Positions 33,540 to 40,750 of a stretch of 40,750 nt of DNA are shown here, piece by piece. Where the stretch lies: assembly GCA_019694455.1 (NCBI GenBank), contig JAIBBY010000046.1, positions 1-40,750 on the forward strand, read 5' to 3'. The notes below the pieces were generated by a model that was not told the origin of the DNA, did not search any database, and saw only the letters and a list, made by a program, of their open reading frames with translations. Position 1 is the first letter of the stretch. Each line of letters opens with the position of its first letter. The position numbers and the translations under genes are program-made. Source of the DNA: Pirellulales bacterium (GTDB taxonomy: Bacteria > Planctomycetota > Planctomycetia > Pirellulales > JAEUIK01).

Positions 33540-35192
33540 ATGCGCAGTTGGGTCCGCCGTTTCCCCTCAGCTTTGTTGCTGGGCCTGAGTCTGATCGTGT
33601 TGCCGGCCAATGCCGCCGCGCAACTCGCCTTCGCGCCGAGCGTCAATCGGCCTGCGTCCGATCCCGTTACCGAGATCCTGCGGCACGGGCAATCACTTGA
33701 GCATGATCGGCGTTGGGCCGAGGCGCTTACCTACTACGAGGAATCGCTACGGAAACATCCGGGCAACCGGTTTCTGGAAGAGCGTTTCACCTCGTCCAAG
33801 CTGCACTACGACCTCGCCCGGCGCTACAGCGACCATAGCTTTAGCCAGTCGCTGGCCTCCTTAAGCGAGCAAGACGCGCTGGGCCTCTATGCCGAAGTGC
33901 TGCTGAAAATCCAGTCGCATTATGTTGATCCGCCGAATTGGGACCAGTTGGTCGAGCGCGGCACCACCGCGCTGGAGGCGGCGCTGCAAGACCCCGTCTT
34001 CACTGAGCGAAATGGCCGCCAGGTTTCGTCCGCAGATCTGCAACGCTTCTTCAGCGAGTTGCGTGGGCAGCTTGCTCGCCGTCAGATTCAAGATCGCCAC
34101 GCCGCCCGCGACGCCGCCGCGCTGGCCGCATACACGGCCAAAGCCCGACTCGGGCTGACCGGCACGCCGGTGGTGTTGGAGTACGTTTGCGGCGCCACCA
34201 ACGCGCTGGACGATTATTCAGCCTATCTCACGGCCGATCAGCTCAACGAAGTGTATTCGCAGATCGACGGCAACTTTGTGGGACTGGGTATTGAGCTCAA
34301 AAGCGCCGAGGGCGCGTTGACGATCGTCAAGGTCATTCCGAGCAGCCCCGCGGAACGCGGCGGGCTGCACGGCGGTGACTCCATCGTGGCGGTCGATGGT
34401 CGCGCCACGGCCGACATGAACACCGACGAGGCCGCCAACCTGCTACAAGGTCCCGAAGGGAGCACGGTGCGCGTCACCGCCGTCGCGACCGGCGGCAAGC
34501 CGCGAGTGGTGACCCTGGTACGTCAGCATGTCGAGATTCCAAGCGTCACCGACGAATCGATCATCGATCCCGATCGCGGCGTAGCCTACCTCAAGCTAAC
34601 CTGCTTCCAAAAGACCACCTCGCGCGATCTCGACACGGCGCTGTGGAAGCTGCACCGATTGGGCATGCGCAGCCTCATCATGGATTTGCGCGGCAACCCG
34701 GGTGGATTGTTGACCTCGGCCGTGGAAATTGTCGACAAGTTCGTCGAGGCGGGCACGATCGTCAGCACGCGTGGACGCAATCCGAGCGAAGACTTCAACT
34801 ACTCCGCTCACAAGGCGGGCACTTGGCGCGTGCCATTAGTGGTGCTGATCGACGGCGACAGCGCCAGCGCCAGCGAAATCTTCGCCGGCGCGATGCGCGA
34901 TCATCGCCGCGCGGTGATGGTGGGCGAGCGCAGCTACGGCAAAGGTTCGGTGCAGGGAATCTTCCCGCTGAATCTATCGCACAGCGGACTGCGGCTGACC
35001 ACTGCCAAGTTCTATTCGCCCAACGGATTGCCGTTCAGCAAAGTTGGCGTCGAGCCAGATGTGGTCGTGCATCAGGTCGCCAAACCGGTGGTCGACGGGG
35101 ACATCGCCACCAATCAACAAAGCGCGCTCGTGGCAGACGCCATGCTGGCTCAGGCGTTGACCATCGCACAATCCAATATCGCCCGCAAATAG
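33540..35192 (+). CDS. Exported C-terminal processing protease (S41, PDZ)
   Basis: A 550-residue protease with a signal peptide (residues 1-27, ending ANAAA). An N-terminal helical region is followed by a PDZ domain near residues 235-325 (FVGLGIELKSAEGALTIVKVIPSSPAERGGL, then GDSIVAVDGRAT). The S41 domain has LIMDLRGNPGGLL, then DGDSASASEIFAGAM with the serine cluster at 441-445, and GERSYGKGSVQ with K468, giving the Ser-Lys dyad. Such proteases cut the C-termini of exported proteins. A tetratricopeptide-like start (EALTYYEESLRKHPGN) is seen near residue 60. It has its own promoter and a strong terminator. Confidence 0.93.
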   Translation: MRSWVRRFPSALLLGLSLIVLPANAAAQLAFAPSVNRPASDPVTEILRHGQSLEHDRRWAEALTYYEESLRKHPGNRFLEERFTSSKLHYDLARRYSDHSFSQSLASLSEQDALGLYAEVLLKIQSHYVDPPNWDQLVERGTTALEAALQDPVFTERNGRQVSSADLQRFFSELRGQLARRQIQDRHAARDAAALAAYTAKARLGLTGTPVVLEYVCGATNALDDYSAYLTADQLNEVYSQIDGNFVGLGIELKSAEGALTIVKVIPSSPAERGGLHGGDSIVAVDGRATADMNTDEAANLLQGPEGSTVRVTAVATGGKPRVVTLVRQHVEIPSVTDESIIDPDRGVAYLKLTCFQKTTSRDLDTALWKLHRLGMRSLIMDLRGNPGGLLTSAVEIVDKFVEAGTIVSTRGRNPSEDFNYSAHKAGTWRVPLVVLIDGDSASASEIFAGAMRDHRRAVMVGERSYGKGSVQGIFPLNLSHSGLRLTTAKFYSPNGLPFSKVGVEPDVVVHQVAKPVVDGDIATNQQSALVADAMLAQALTIAQSNIARK

Positions 35193-35229
35193 CCGGGCGT
35201 CATCCCGTTCAGTTCCTGCTCTCCTCCCC

Positions 35230-35259
35230 AGCCCCAAGACACTGGTCTTGGGGCTCTTT
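35230..35259 (+). terminator. Intrinsic terminator of the S41 protease gene
   Basis: A perfect 11-bp stem, AGCCCCAAGAC (35230-35240) and GTCTTGGGGCT (35245-35255), with a four-base ACTG loop, is followed by CTTTTATT. It lies about 40 bases after the stop codon. Confidence 0.92.
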
Positions 35260-35442
35260 TATTGGTGTATCGGGGTCGGGCCGATCTAAGTGCGCCGGCG
35301 CAAATGCTGGCGGCTCACGTCGCCGTTGTGTACGATTGGCGTATGGATCTGGGCCGCTGCGATCGTCATCGCGCCTATGCCAACCCCGCCTGATTGGCCC
35401 AAGTAAGTTTTTCCCGCCCGCCACTCCCCCGCTGCATTCGGC

Positions 35443-37902
35443 ATGTTTGGAGCGCTCGGACATTTTGTGACGCGGCACTGGCTGCTGGTCATCCTGGCCT
35501 GGGGCGTGGCCGCGATTGGCATACATCTCATTGCGCCGCGTTGGGACGACGTGACCCACGATGGCGATCTGGCCTACCTGCCAGCCGAGATGACCAGCGT
35601 CCGCGCCGAACGCCTGCTGGCCAAGGCGTTTCCGCAGGATCGGTCGCGCAGCCAAATGGTGTTGGTGGTCGAACGCGCCCAGGGACGACTGACGGCGGAA
35701 GATTACGCGGTGGCCGATCAATTGATCGAACGGCTAACGCCTGTCGAACCGGTTGAGGTCGAAGGGGCGAAGGCTGCCCAACCGGTTGCCGCGCCGTCCG
35801 CGCTGCCAGTCGTCGACGTGTGGTCGTACCGCACGCCGGTGCTGGGCAAGAAATTGACAAGCGCCTATCAGCCCGCGACGGGACAAGCGACCTTGATCGT
35901 GGCGCAGCTTTCCACCGAGTTCATGGCCACACAGAACATCGAAGTGCTCGGCGCGGTGGAAGGTCTGCTGGAGGAGCTTCAGCGGGGCCCGGCATTTCCG
36001 CACGGTCTTAATTTAGGTATCAGCGGCTCGGCAGCAGTGGGGGGCGACATGCTGGCGGCCGCCAAGGAGAGCATCGACAAGACTGAGCTCACCACCGTCA
36101 TTTTGGTGGTGGCGATTCTGCTGATTGTTTATCGCGCGCCGCTATTGGTCGTGGTGCCACTGGCGGCGATCGTGATTTCGGTGTCGATGGCGATGGATTC
36201 GATCGCGCTGGCCACGCTGTTCACCGACCGCGTCGATTGGTTTCATTTCAAGGTATTCAAGACGACCAAGATCTTCATCATCACCATTCTGTTTGGCAGC
36301 GGCACCAATTACTGCCTGTTCTTAATCGCCCGCTATCGGGAAGAACTCGGCCGGGGGCTGGCGACGGCGCCAGCGCTGGCGATCACCATCCGCCAGGTCG
36401 GGGCGGCGCTGGCCGCCAGCGCGATGACCACCATTTTTGGTCTGAGCATGATGGTGTTCTCCGACTTCGGCAAATTCCGCTACAGCGGGCCAGTGATCGC
36501 CGTTTGCTTGAGTGTTTGCCTATTGGCCTGCGTGACGCTGGCGCCGGCGCTTGTGCGCGCGCTGGGGCCCAAGGTTTTTTGGCCCTTCAAGGTGGATCCC
36601 ACTAGCTCTCAGCGAGATCGCCGCCCCAGCCTGATGGATCGCCTTTGGATGGGGACCAGCGATTGGATCGTGCGCCGCCCCGGCCCGATCTTGGCCGTGA
36701 GCATCGTCATTTTGCTTTTTCCGGCAGTTGCGGGTTGGACGGTTCCCATTTCGTACAACCTGATCAACGAGCTCAGCGCCGACCGCGCGAGCGTGGTCGG
36801 CACGGCGATGCTGCGGCGCCACTTTCCGGCGGGCGACACCGGTCCGGCGACAGTGGTGGTGCATCAAGAGAACGGCCAGTTCGACTCGAAAGCGGGCGAG
36901 CGCCGCATCGCTGTCCTGACCAAGGCGCTTTACGAGGTGCCGGGAGTCGTGGCCGTGCGCAGTTTGGCGGAGCCGCTGGGGGACAAGCCGGGGTTTTTCA
37001 ATCCCTTTCGAGCCAGTGGTCAGCGCAAGATCATCGCCAAGCACAACCCTCGGGCGACCGCCAAGTTTCTCAGTCACGCGCCAGAATATCTGGGCAGCGT
37101 CACGCTGCTGGAGGTGATCTTCGAGGACGACCCGTTCTCGCAGGCAGCGACAGCGACGCTGGATCGCATCACCACATTGCTCCATGCGCGTGCCAGCGAT
37201 GAGTCATCGGATTGGCATGGCGCGCAGTTCGATGTCACCGGCACGACGGCCGGCACGCGCGATCTGCGGGTGGTGATCGAAAGCGACCAGTGGCGAATCA
37301 TGCAGTTGGTCACCATTGCGGTGTTGGCGGTGATTATCGTCTTGTTGCGGCGGCCGGTGATTTGTCTCTACCTCATCGCCTCGGTGGTGTTCAGTTATCT
37401 GGTCACCATCGGCATCACCGAGACCTTCTTTGCGTGGCTGTACGCCGGCACGTTCGAAGGGCTCGACTGGAAGGTGCCCATGTTCTTGTTCGTGATCCTG
37501 GTGGCCATCGGCCAGGATTACAACATCTACCTGGTGACGCGAGTCTTTGAGGAGCAGGAGCGCCACGGGGCGATTGAGGGGTTGCGACGAGCGGTGACGC
37601 AGACCGGTGGAATCATCACGAGCTGCGGCATTATCATGGCCGGCAGCTTCATGTCGATGCTGACCGGTTCGCTGCGTGGCATGCTGGAACTAGGCTTTGC
37701 CCTGACGCTGGGCATTTTGCTCGACACCCTGGTCGTTCGGTCAGTGCTGGTGCCGGCATTTTTGGCCATTTGGTTCCGCCGTTATGACCAGGCTCCGGTG
37801 CGGCCCATCGAAGTGCTTGCCACCGAGCCAGCGGCAAACAAGCCGGCCAGCGACGTCGACGAACTGCTGGGCGCACCGGCAGCGCGTGGAGGCTGGCTCT
37901 AA
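35443..37902 (+). CDS. MMPL/RND superfamily transporter
   Basis: An 819-residue inner-membrane protein of the MMPL (RND) group. It has two repeats, each with one span followed by a large extracytoplasmic loop and five more spans. The repeated signature is SGTNYCLFLIARYREELGRG (about residue 285) and AIGQDYNIYLVTRVFEEQERHG (about residue 686), near the start of the cytoplasmic loops that carry proton relay residues in the family. Actinobacterial relatives export lipids; planctomycete substrates are unknown. No periplasmic adaptor or outer-membrane gene is adjacent, so partners, if any, are elsewhere. An MscS-type gene follows on the same strand. Confidence 0.9.
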   Translation: MFGALGHFVTRHWLLVILAWGVAAIGIHLIAPRWDDVTHDGDLAYLPAEMTSVRAERLLAKAFPQDRSRSQMVLVVERAQGRLTAEDYAVADQLIERLTPVEPVEVEGAKAAQPVAAPSALPVVDVWSYRTPVLGKKLTSAYQPATGQATLIVAQLSTEFMATQNIEVLGAVEGLLEELQRGPAFPHGLNLGISGSAAVGGDMLAAAKESIDKTELTTVILVVAILLIVYRAPLLVVVPLAAIVISVSMAMDSIALATLFTDRVDWFHFKVFKTTKIFIITILFGSGTNYCLFLIARYREELGRGLATAPALAITIRQVGAALAASAMTTIFGLSMMVFSDFGKFRYSGPVIAVCLSVCLLACVTLAPALVRALGPKVFWPFKVDPTSSQRDRRPSLMDRLWMGTSDWIVRRPGPILAVSIVILLFPAVAGWTVPISYNLINELSADRASVVGTAMLRRHFPAGDTGPATVVVHQENGQFDSKAGERRIAVLTKALYEVPGVVAVRSLAEPLGDKPGFFNPFRASGQRKIIAKHNPRATAKFLSHAPEYLGSVTLLEVIFEDDPFSQAATATLDRITTLLHARASDESSDWHGAQFDVTGTTAGTRDLRVVIESDQWRIMQLVTIAVLAVIIVLLRRPVICLYLIASVVFSYLVTIGITETFFAWLYAGTFEGLDWKVPMFLFVILVAIGQDYNIYLVTRVFEEQERHGAIEGLRRAVTQTGGIITSCGIIMAGSFMSMLTGSLRGMLELGFALTLGILLDTLVVRSVLVPAFLAIWFRRYDQAPVRPIEVLATEPAANKPASDVDELLGAPAARGGWL

Positions 37903-38038
37903 GCTACCTGCCGATTGTCACCGCCTGCCACTAATCGCTCTTGCCCCAAACGGGCGATTTGGGGCATTCTGCTGGTTGGTTCCGCATCGCGGGCGCCGCG
38001 ATGCCGCCAATTATCAATCGCAATGCCAAGGACTCGGC

Positions 38039-38974
38039 ATGGCCAAGCCGATGCACGCCACGTTGGAGCAACTCACCGGCGTCGACGTACCGCCGATTGT
38101 CGAATTGTGGCTCCCTGTCGCCATCTTTTTGTTGTTGATCCCGGTGGCGCAATTGACGTTGGCGGTCCTGCGCCGTGTCTGGCTGGCAGGAGTGGCCAAG
38201 GCGCCGCTCGATCGAGCGCGGGCGCGGCAGCGCGTCGACACGTTGATTTCGTTCATTCGCAGCGTAGTCTATTTCGCGTTGGTCTTGCTGGCGATGATGC
38301 ACGCGCTGCAGGCGCTGTTTCCCGGCTTTAACGCCGGCACCGCCACCGGCGCCTTGTCGATCGTGGCTCTGGTGTTGACCGGGATGTTTCGCGATTTGGT
38401 CGTCGATGTGGTGAAAGGACTCGACATCCTGTTTGGCGGTCATTACGGGGTGGGCGACTATATCCGCGTGGGCAACTATTCCGGCTATGTCATCGATTTT
38501 CAGCTCAAATACACGAAGCTGCGGTCGGCCGCCGGCGAGGAAGTGATTGTGAACAACGCCGCGTGCATCCCTTCGCGCCGTTTTCCCGAGGGGTGGGTGG
38601 CCAACTACGTCGACATTGTGCTGGAGAACCCCGGCGACGAGGCAAAGGCCAAAGGGGTGTTGAACGAACTGGGCAAATCTCTCACGGAATTGGTCGAACC
38701 AATCAAGGCCGAGCCGGAGTTTCGCGCCGCTTTTGCCCAGCCGGCCACCGGCGCGCTGACGCTGCGGTATGTGGTGCGGGTATTGCCGGGCGCGGATTGG
38801 GCGTTATCGGATCGCTATTTGCCGATGATCCGCACGGCGCTGGAGAAGGCGGCGATCCCGCTGGCCCGCGACGTTCAATATTTCTTCATGAACGACTTGC
38901 AGGAATTTCGCGAGTTGTTCGACCGCCAAGCGCCGACGCCCGTCGAATCGCACCCCCGGCGCCGGCGACGATAG
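38039..38974 (+). CDS. MscS-family small-conductance mechanosensitive channel-like protein
   Basis: A 311-residue membrane protein. Three hydrophobic segments are near residues 20-42, 65-90 and 100-122. The MscS beta-domain follows: HYGVGDYIRVGNYSGYVIDFQLKYTKLRSAAGEEVIVNN (from about residue 136), where VGDYIRVG and the later loop match the family. The C-terminal part is the alpha/beta domain, ending in an Arg-rich tail. Such channels release solutes upon osmotic downshift. The ATG at 38039 is used; the frame upstream lacks features. It lies about 135 bases after the MMPL gene. Confidence 0.85.
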   Translation: MAKPMHATLEQLTGVDVPPIVELWLPVAIFLLLIPVAQLTLAVLRRVWLAGVAKAPLDRARARQRVDTLISFIRSVVYFALVLLAMMHALQALFPGFNAGTATGALSIVALVLTGMFRDLVVDVVKGLDILFGGHYGVGDYIRVGNYSGYVIDFQLKYTKLRSAAGEEVIVNNAACIPSRRFPEGWVANYVDIVLENPGDEAKAKGVLNELGKSLTELVEPIKAEPEFRAAFAQPATGALTLRYVVRVLPGADWALSDRYLPMIRTALEKAAIPLARDVQYFFMNDLQEFRELFDRQAPTPVESHPRRRRR

Positions 38975-39334
38975 GGTCTCCGCCGCCTGTAGAGGCCCAT
39001 GCCAAGTCTGCCCAAAGCGCCGTCAACGAGTGCCGATTTGTTAAGCACGCCGGGTCCGCGTCGACAATTTGCGAGAATTGGCAAAAAAAGCGCAAGCTGC
39101 TTGCAACCAAGCGATTAAGCGCTAAGATGATCGGCCAGCAACCGGTGTGGCGGCGCCTGGTTTGCGTTCCCCGCTCGGCTTCGAGCCGCCGATGGCGCTT
39201 CTTGTCACGAGAGGCGCACCCGCCTGGCGAGCCTGAGCCAGCTCCAAGAGCGGCGCAGCAAGATCTGTTTCGAGGGCGGCGGCTCGTACCATCCTTCTGG
39301 GTCCGTCGTATTTGTTGTTGGAAAGGAAGATTCC
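38975..39334. other. Intergenic region before glnA
   Basis: About 360 bases with no supported gene. It holds a GCAAG/CTTGC palindrome (39092-39104) and a candidate promoter at 39101-39128. An antisense frame crosses it without recognisable features. Confidence 0.55.
39092..39128 (+). promoter_or_regulatory. Possible glnA promoter with overlapping palindrome
   Basis: TTGCAA (39101-39106) and TAAGAT (39123-39128) are 16 bases apart and match four of six each. The palindrome GCAAG-CTG-CTTGC (39092-39104) overlaps the -35 box and could be an operator. No sigma54-type box was seen. Confidence 0.35.
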
Positions 39335-40681
39335 GTGAAGCCACAAGAGGTATTGGCGCTCTGCCGGGAGCGAAACGTCAAGGCAATTGACCTGCGTTTC
39401 ATCGACTTTCCCGGTTTGATGCAGCACTTCACCATCCCGGTCACCAAGCTGGACGAGGACACCTTCGAAGACGGTCTCGGCTTCGATGGTTCGAGCATCC
39501 GCGGGTGGCAGGCGATCAACGAGAGCGACATGCTCGTCGTGCCGCAGCCCGACACGGCCTTCATCGATCCGTTCTGCGAGCTGCCGACCTTGGCAATGCT
39601 TTGCAATATTCAGGATCCGATCACGCGCGAGGATTACACGCGCGATCCGCGCAATGTCGCGCGCAAGGCGGTCAATTATCTGAAGAGCACCGGCATCGCC
39701 GACACCTGCTTCATCGGGCCGGAGGCGGAGTTCTTCATCTTCGACGACGTGCGCTTCGATCAGAAGAACTACGAGGGCTTTTATCACCTCGACAGCATCG
39801 AAGGCGAATGGAACCGCGGTCGCGACGAAGGCCCCAACCTCGGCTACAAGCTGCGCTACAAGGAAGGCTACTTCCCGGTGCCGCCGGCCGATCAACTGAT
39901 GAATCTCCGTAACGAGATGATGCAGACATTGATCGACGCCGGATTGGACGTCGAAGCGCAGCACCATGAGGTTGGCACCGCCGGTCAGAGCGAAATTGAC
40001 CTGCGCTTCAACGAACTGGTCAAGATGGCCGACGCGATGATGCTCTATAAGTACATCATCAAGAACGTGGCCAAGCGCAATGGCAAGACCGTCACCTTCA
40101 TGCCCAAGCCGCTCTTTGGCGACAATGGCTCGGGCATGCACACCCACATTTCGTTGTGGAAGGGTGGCGATCCGTTGTTCGCAGGCAGTGGCTATGCCGG
40201 TTTGAGCGAGATGGCCATGCACGCCATCGGTGGTCTGCTCAAGCACGCGCCGGCGATTCTGGCGTTCTCCAACCCGACCACGAACAGCTACAAGCGACTC
40301 GTGCCGGGTTACGAAGCGCCGGTCAATCTGGCGTACTCGCAGCGGAACCGCTCGGCCTCGTGCCGCATTCCGATGTACAGTCCCAGTCCCAAGGCCAAGC
40401 GTGTCGAGTTCCGTTGCCCCGATCCAAGCTGCAATCCGTATCTGGCTTTCTCGGCCATGCTGATGGCCGTGATCGACGGGATTCAGAACAAGATCAATCC
40501 GGGCGAACCGCTCGACAAGGATATCTACGATCTGCCGCCCGAAGAATTGGCCAAGGTGCCGAAGACGCCGGGTTCGCTCGACGAAGCGCTGAACGCGCTA
40601 CACGCGGATCACGAGTTCTTGCTCCGCGGCGAGGTCTTCACCAAGGATGTGATCACCACCTGGATCGACTACAAGATGTAG
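39335..40681 (+). CDS. glnA: Type I glutamine synthetase, frame closed early by TAG
   Basis: The 448-residue frame is GlnA, which joins ammonia to glutamate using ATP. Motifs in order: [19 protein letters not shown] (metal site), [10 protein letters not shown] (near 262-272), [17 protein letters not shown] (from about 313), [10 protein letters not shown], and [10 protein letters not shown], whose Y398 sits where E. coli has the adenylylated tyrosine. The start is GTG 39335 after GGAAAGGA. Type I enzymes usually run to about 470 residues. Here TAG at 40679-40681 stops translation, but the same frame continues with the conserved C-terminus (see next entry). A nonsense change, readthrough or sequence error would all explain this. 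Without the tail the enzyme would lack its final subunit-contact strand and might be unstable. Confidence 0.95.
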   Translation: MKPQEVLALCRERNVKAIDLRFIDFPGLMQHFTIPVTKLDEDTFEDGLGFDGSSIRGWQAINESDMLVVPQPDTAFIDPFCELPTLAMLCNIQDPITREDYTRDPRNVARKAVNYLKSTGIADTCFIGPEAEFFIFDDVRFDQKNYEGFYHLDSIEGEWNRGRDEGPNLGYKLRYKEGYFPVPPADQLMNLRNEMMQTLIDAGLDVEAQHHEVGTAGQSEIDLRFNELVKMADAMMLYKYIIKNVAKRNGKTVTFMPKPLFGDNGSGMHTHISLWKGGDPLFAGSGYAGLSEMAMHAIGGLLKHAPAILAFSNPTTNSYKRLVPGYEAPVNLAYSQRNRSASCRIPMYSPSPKAKRVEFRCPDPSCNPYLAFSAMLMAVIDGIQNKINPGEPLDKDIYDLPPEELAKVPKTPGSLDEALNALHADHEFLLRGEVFTKDVITTWIDYKM

Positions 40682-40750
40682 AAGGAATTCAACGCGGTGC
40701 GGATGCGTCCTCACCCGTACGAGTTCTGCCTCTATTTCGACATGTCATCT
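40682..40750 (+). other. In-frame C-terminal continuation of GlnA after the TAG
   Basis: Reading on in the glnA frame gives KEFNAVRMRPHPYEF, then CLYFDM, then Ser-Ser at the window edge. This matches the ending that type I glutamine synthetases share (RxRPHPYEFxLYxD). Its coding integrity shows that the stop is either very recent or read through. The window ends before the natural stop of this frame appears. Confidence 0.85.

Noticed and set aside
39122..40246. 374-codon minus-strand frame over glnA
   Set aside because: Antisense to glutamine synthetase, no motif.
40679..40681. Reassignment of TAG as a sense codon in this organism
   Set aside because: sat and other genes in the window end in TAG at the expected place, so the codon is used as a normal stop.
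1..40750. tRNA, rRNA, CRISPR, insertion sequences, prophage or defence genes
   Set aside because: I looked in every gap and among the genes and saw no cloverleaf, repeat-spacer array, transposase, integrase, or known defence domain.

Overview
The window looks like chromosomal DNA from a planctomycete of the Pirellulales type. The evidence is a DUF1559 pseudopilin-like protein, a CxPSR sulfatase beside it, a secreted beta-propeller protein ending in two DGxADGADYTVWADNF-type repeats plus a PEP-CTERM tail, several lipoproteins and cytochrome-like CxxCH proteins, and high GC with frequent GTG and TTG starts. I found no tRNA, rRNA, CRISPR array, insertion sequence, prophage or integration site. 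It reads as an ordinary core chromosomal segment with 34 supported protein genes (one of them tentative).

Layout. 1-7.7 kb: a YgiQ-type radical SAM protein converges on rpsR; then a c-di-GMP pair (stand-alone PilZ protein, divergent from a membrane GGDEF-PilZ fusion); a RidA protein; a secreted fusion of a CX5R phosphatase-like domain with a CxxCH cytochrome-like tail, overlapping an iron-type solute-binding lipoprotein; and an unknown acidic protein. 7.7-11.3 kb: a long non-coding stretch, a transglutaminase-like lipoprotein, a CDF zinc transporter and a tentative small gene. 11.4-15.1 kb: sulfatase, DUF1559 protein and PEP-CTERM propeller protein, all on the minus strand. 15.2-19.1 kb: a hotdog thioesterase, a small membrane protein, a two-gene glutamine-dependent NAD+ synthetase (separate amidase and synthetase) and an alpha/beta hydrolase. 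19.3-22.8 kb: a heptosyltransferase-like GT9 enzyme translationally coupled to an M28 peptidase, a membrane protein and a secreted peroxiredoxin with a very clear terminator. 22.8-27.2 kb: a minus-strand ABC exporter operon (ATPase, permease, unknown membrane-anchored protein). 27.6-30.4 kb: a sulfate assimilation locus (sat, an Rrf2 regulator and a [4Fe-4S]-type APS reductase). 30.6-33.2 kb: rhamnulokinase and a Gfo/Idh/MocA oxidoreductase. 33.5-39.0 kb: an S41 protease with PDZ domain, an MMPL transporter and an MscS-type protein. 39.3 kb to the end: type I glutamine synthetase.

The strongest anomaly is at the right edge. The glutamine synthetase frame is closed by an in-frame TAG at 40679-40681, yet the following 21 codons, in the same frame, encode the conserved end of GlnA, including RPHPYEF. 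Other genes here end in TAG, so a general code change is unlikely; a recent nonsense change, a sequencing error or readthrough remain. Other points worth attention are the phosphatase-cytochrome fusion, the GGDEF-PilZ fusion beside a PilZ protein, the split NAD+ synthetase, the ABC operon with an unknown third protein, and several well-formed sigma70-like promoters and terminators. I did not find a convincing new multi-gene defence or mobile system.
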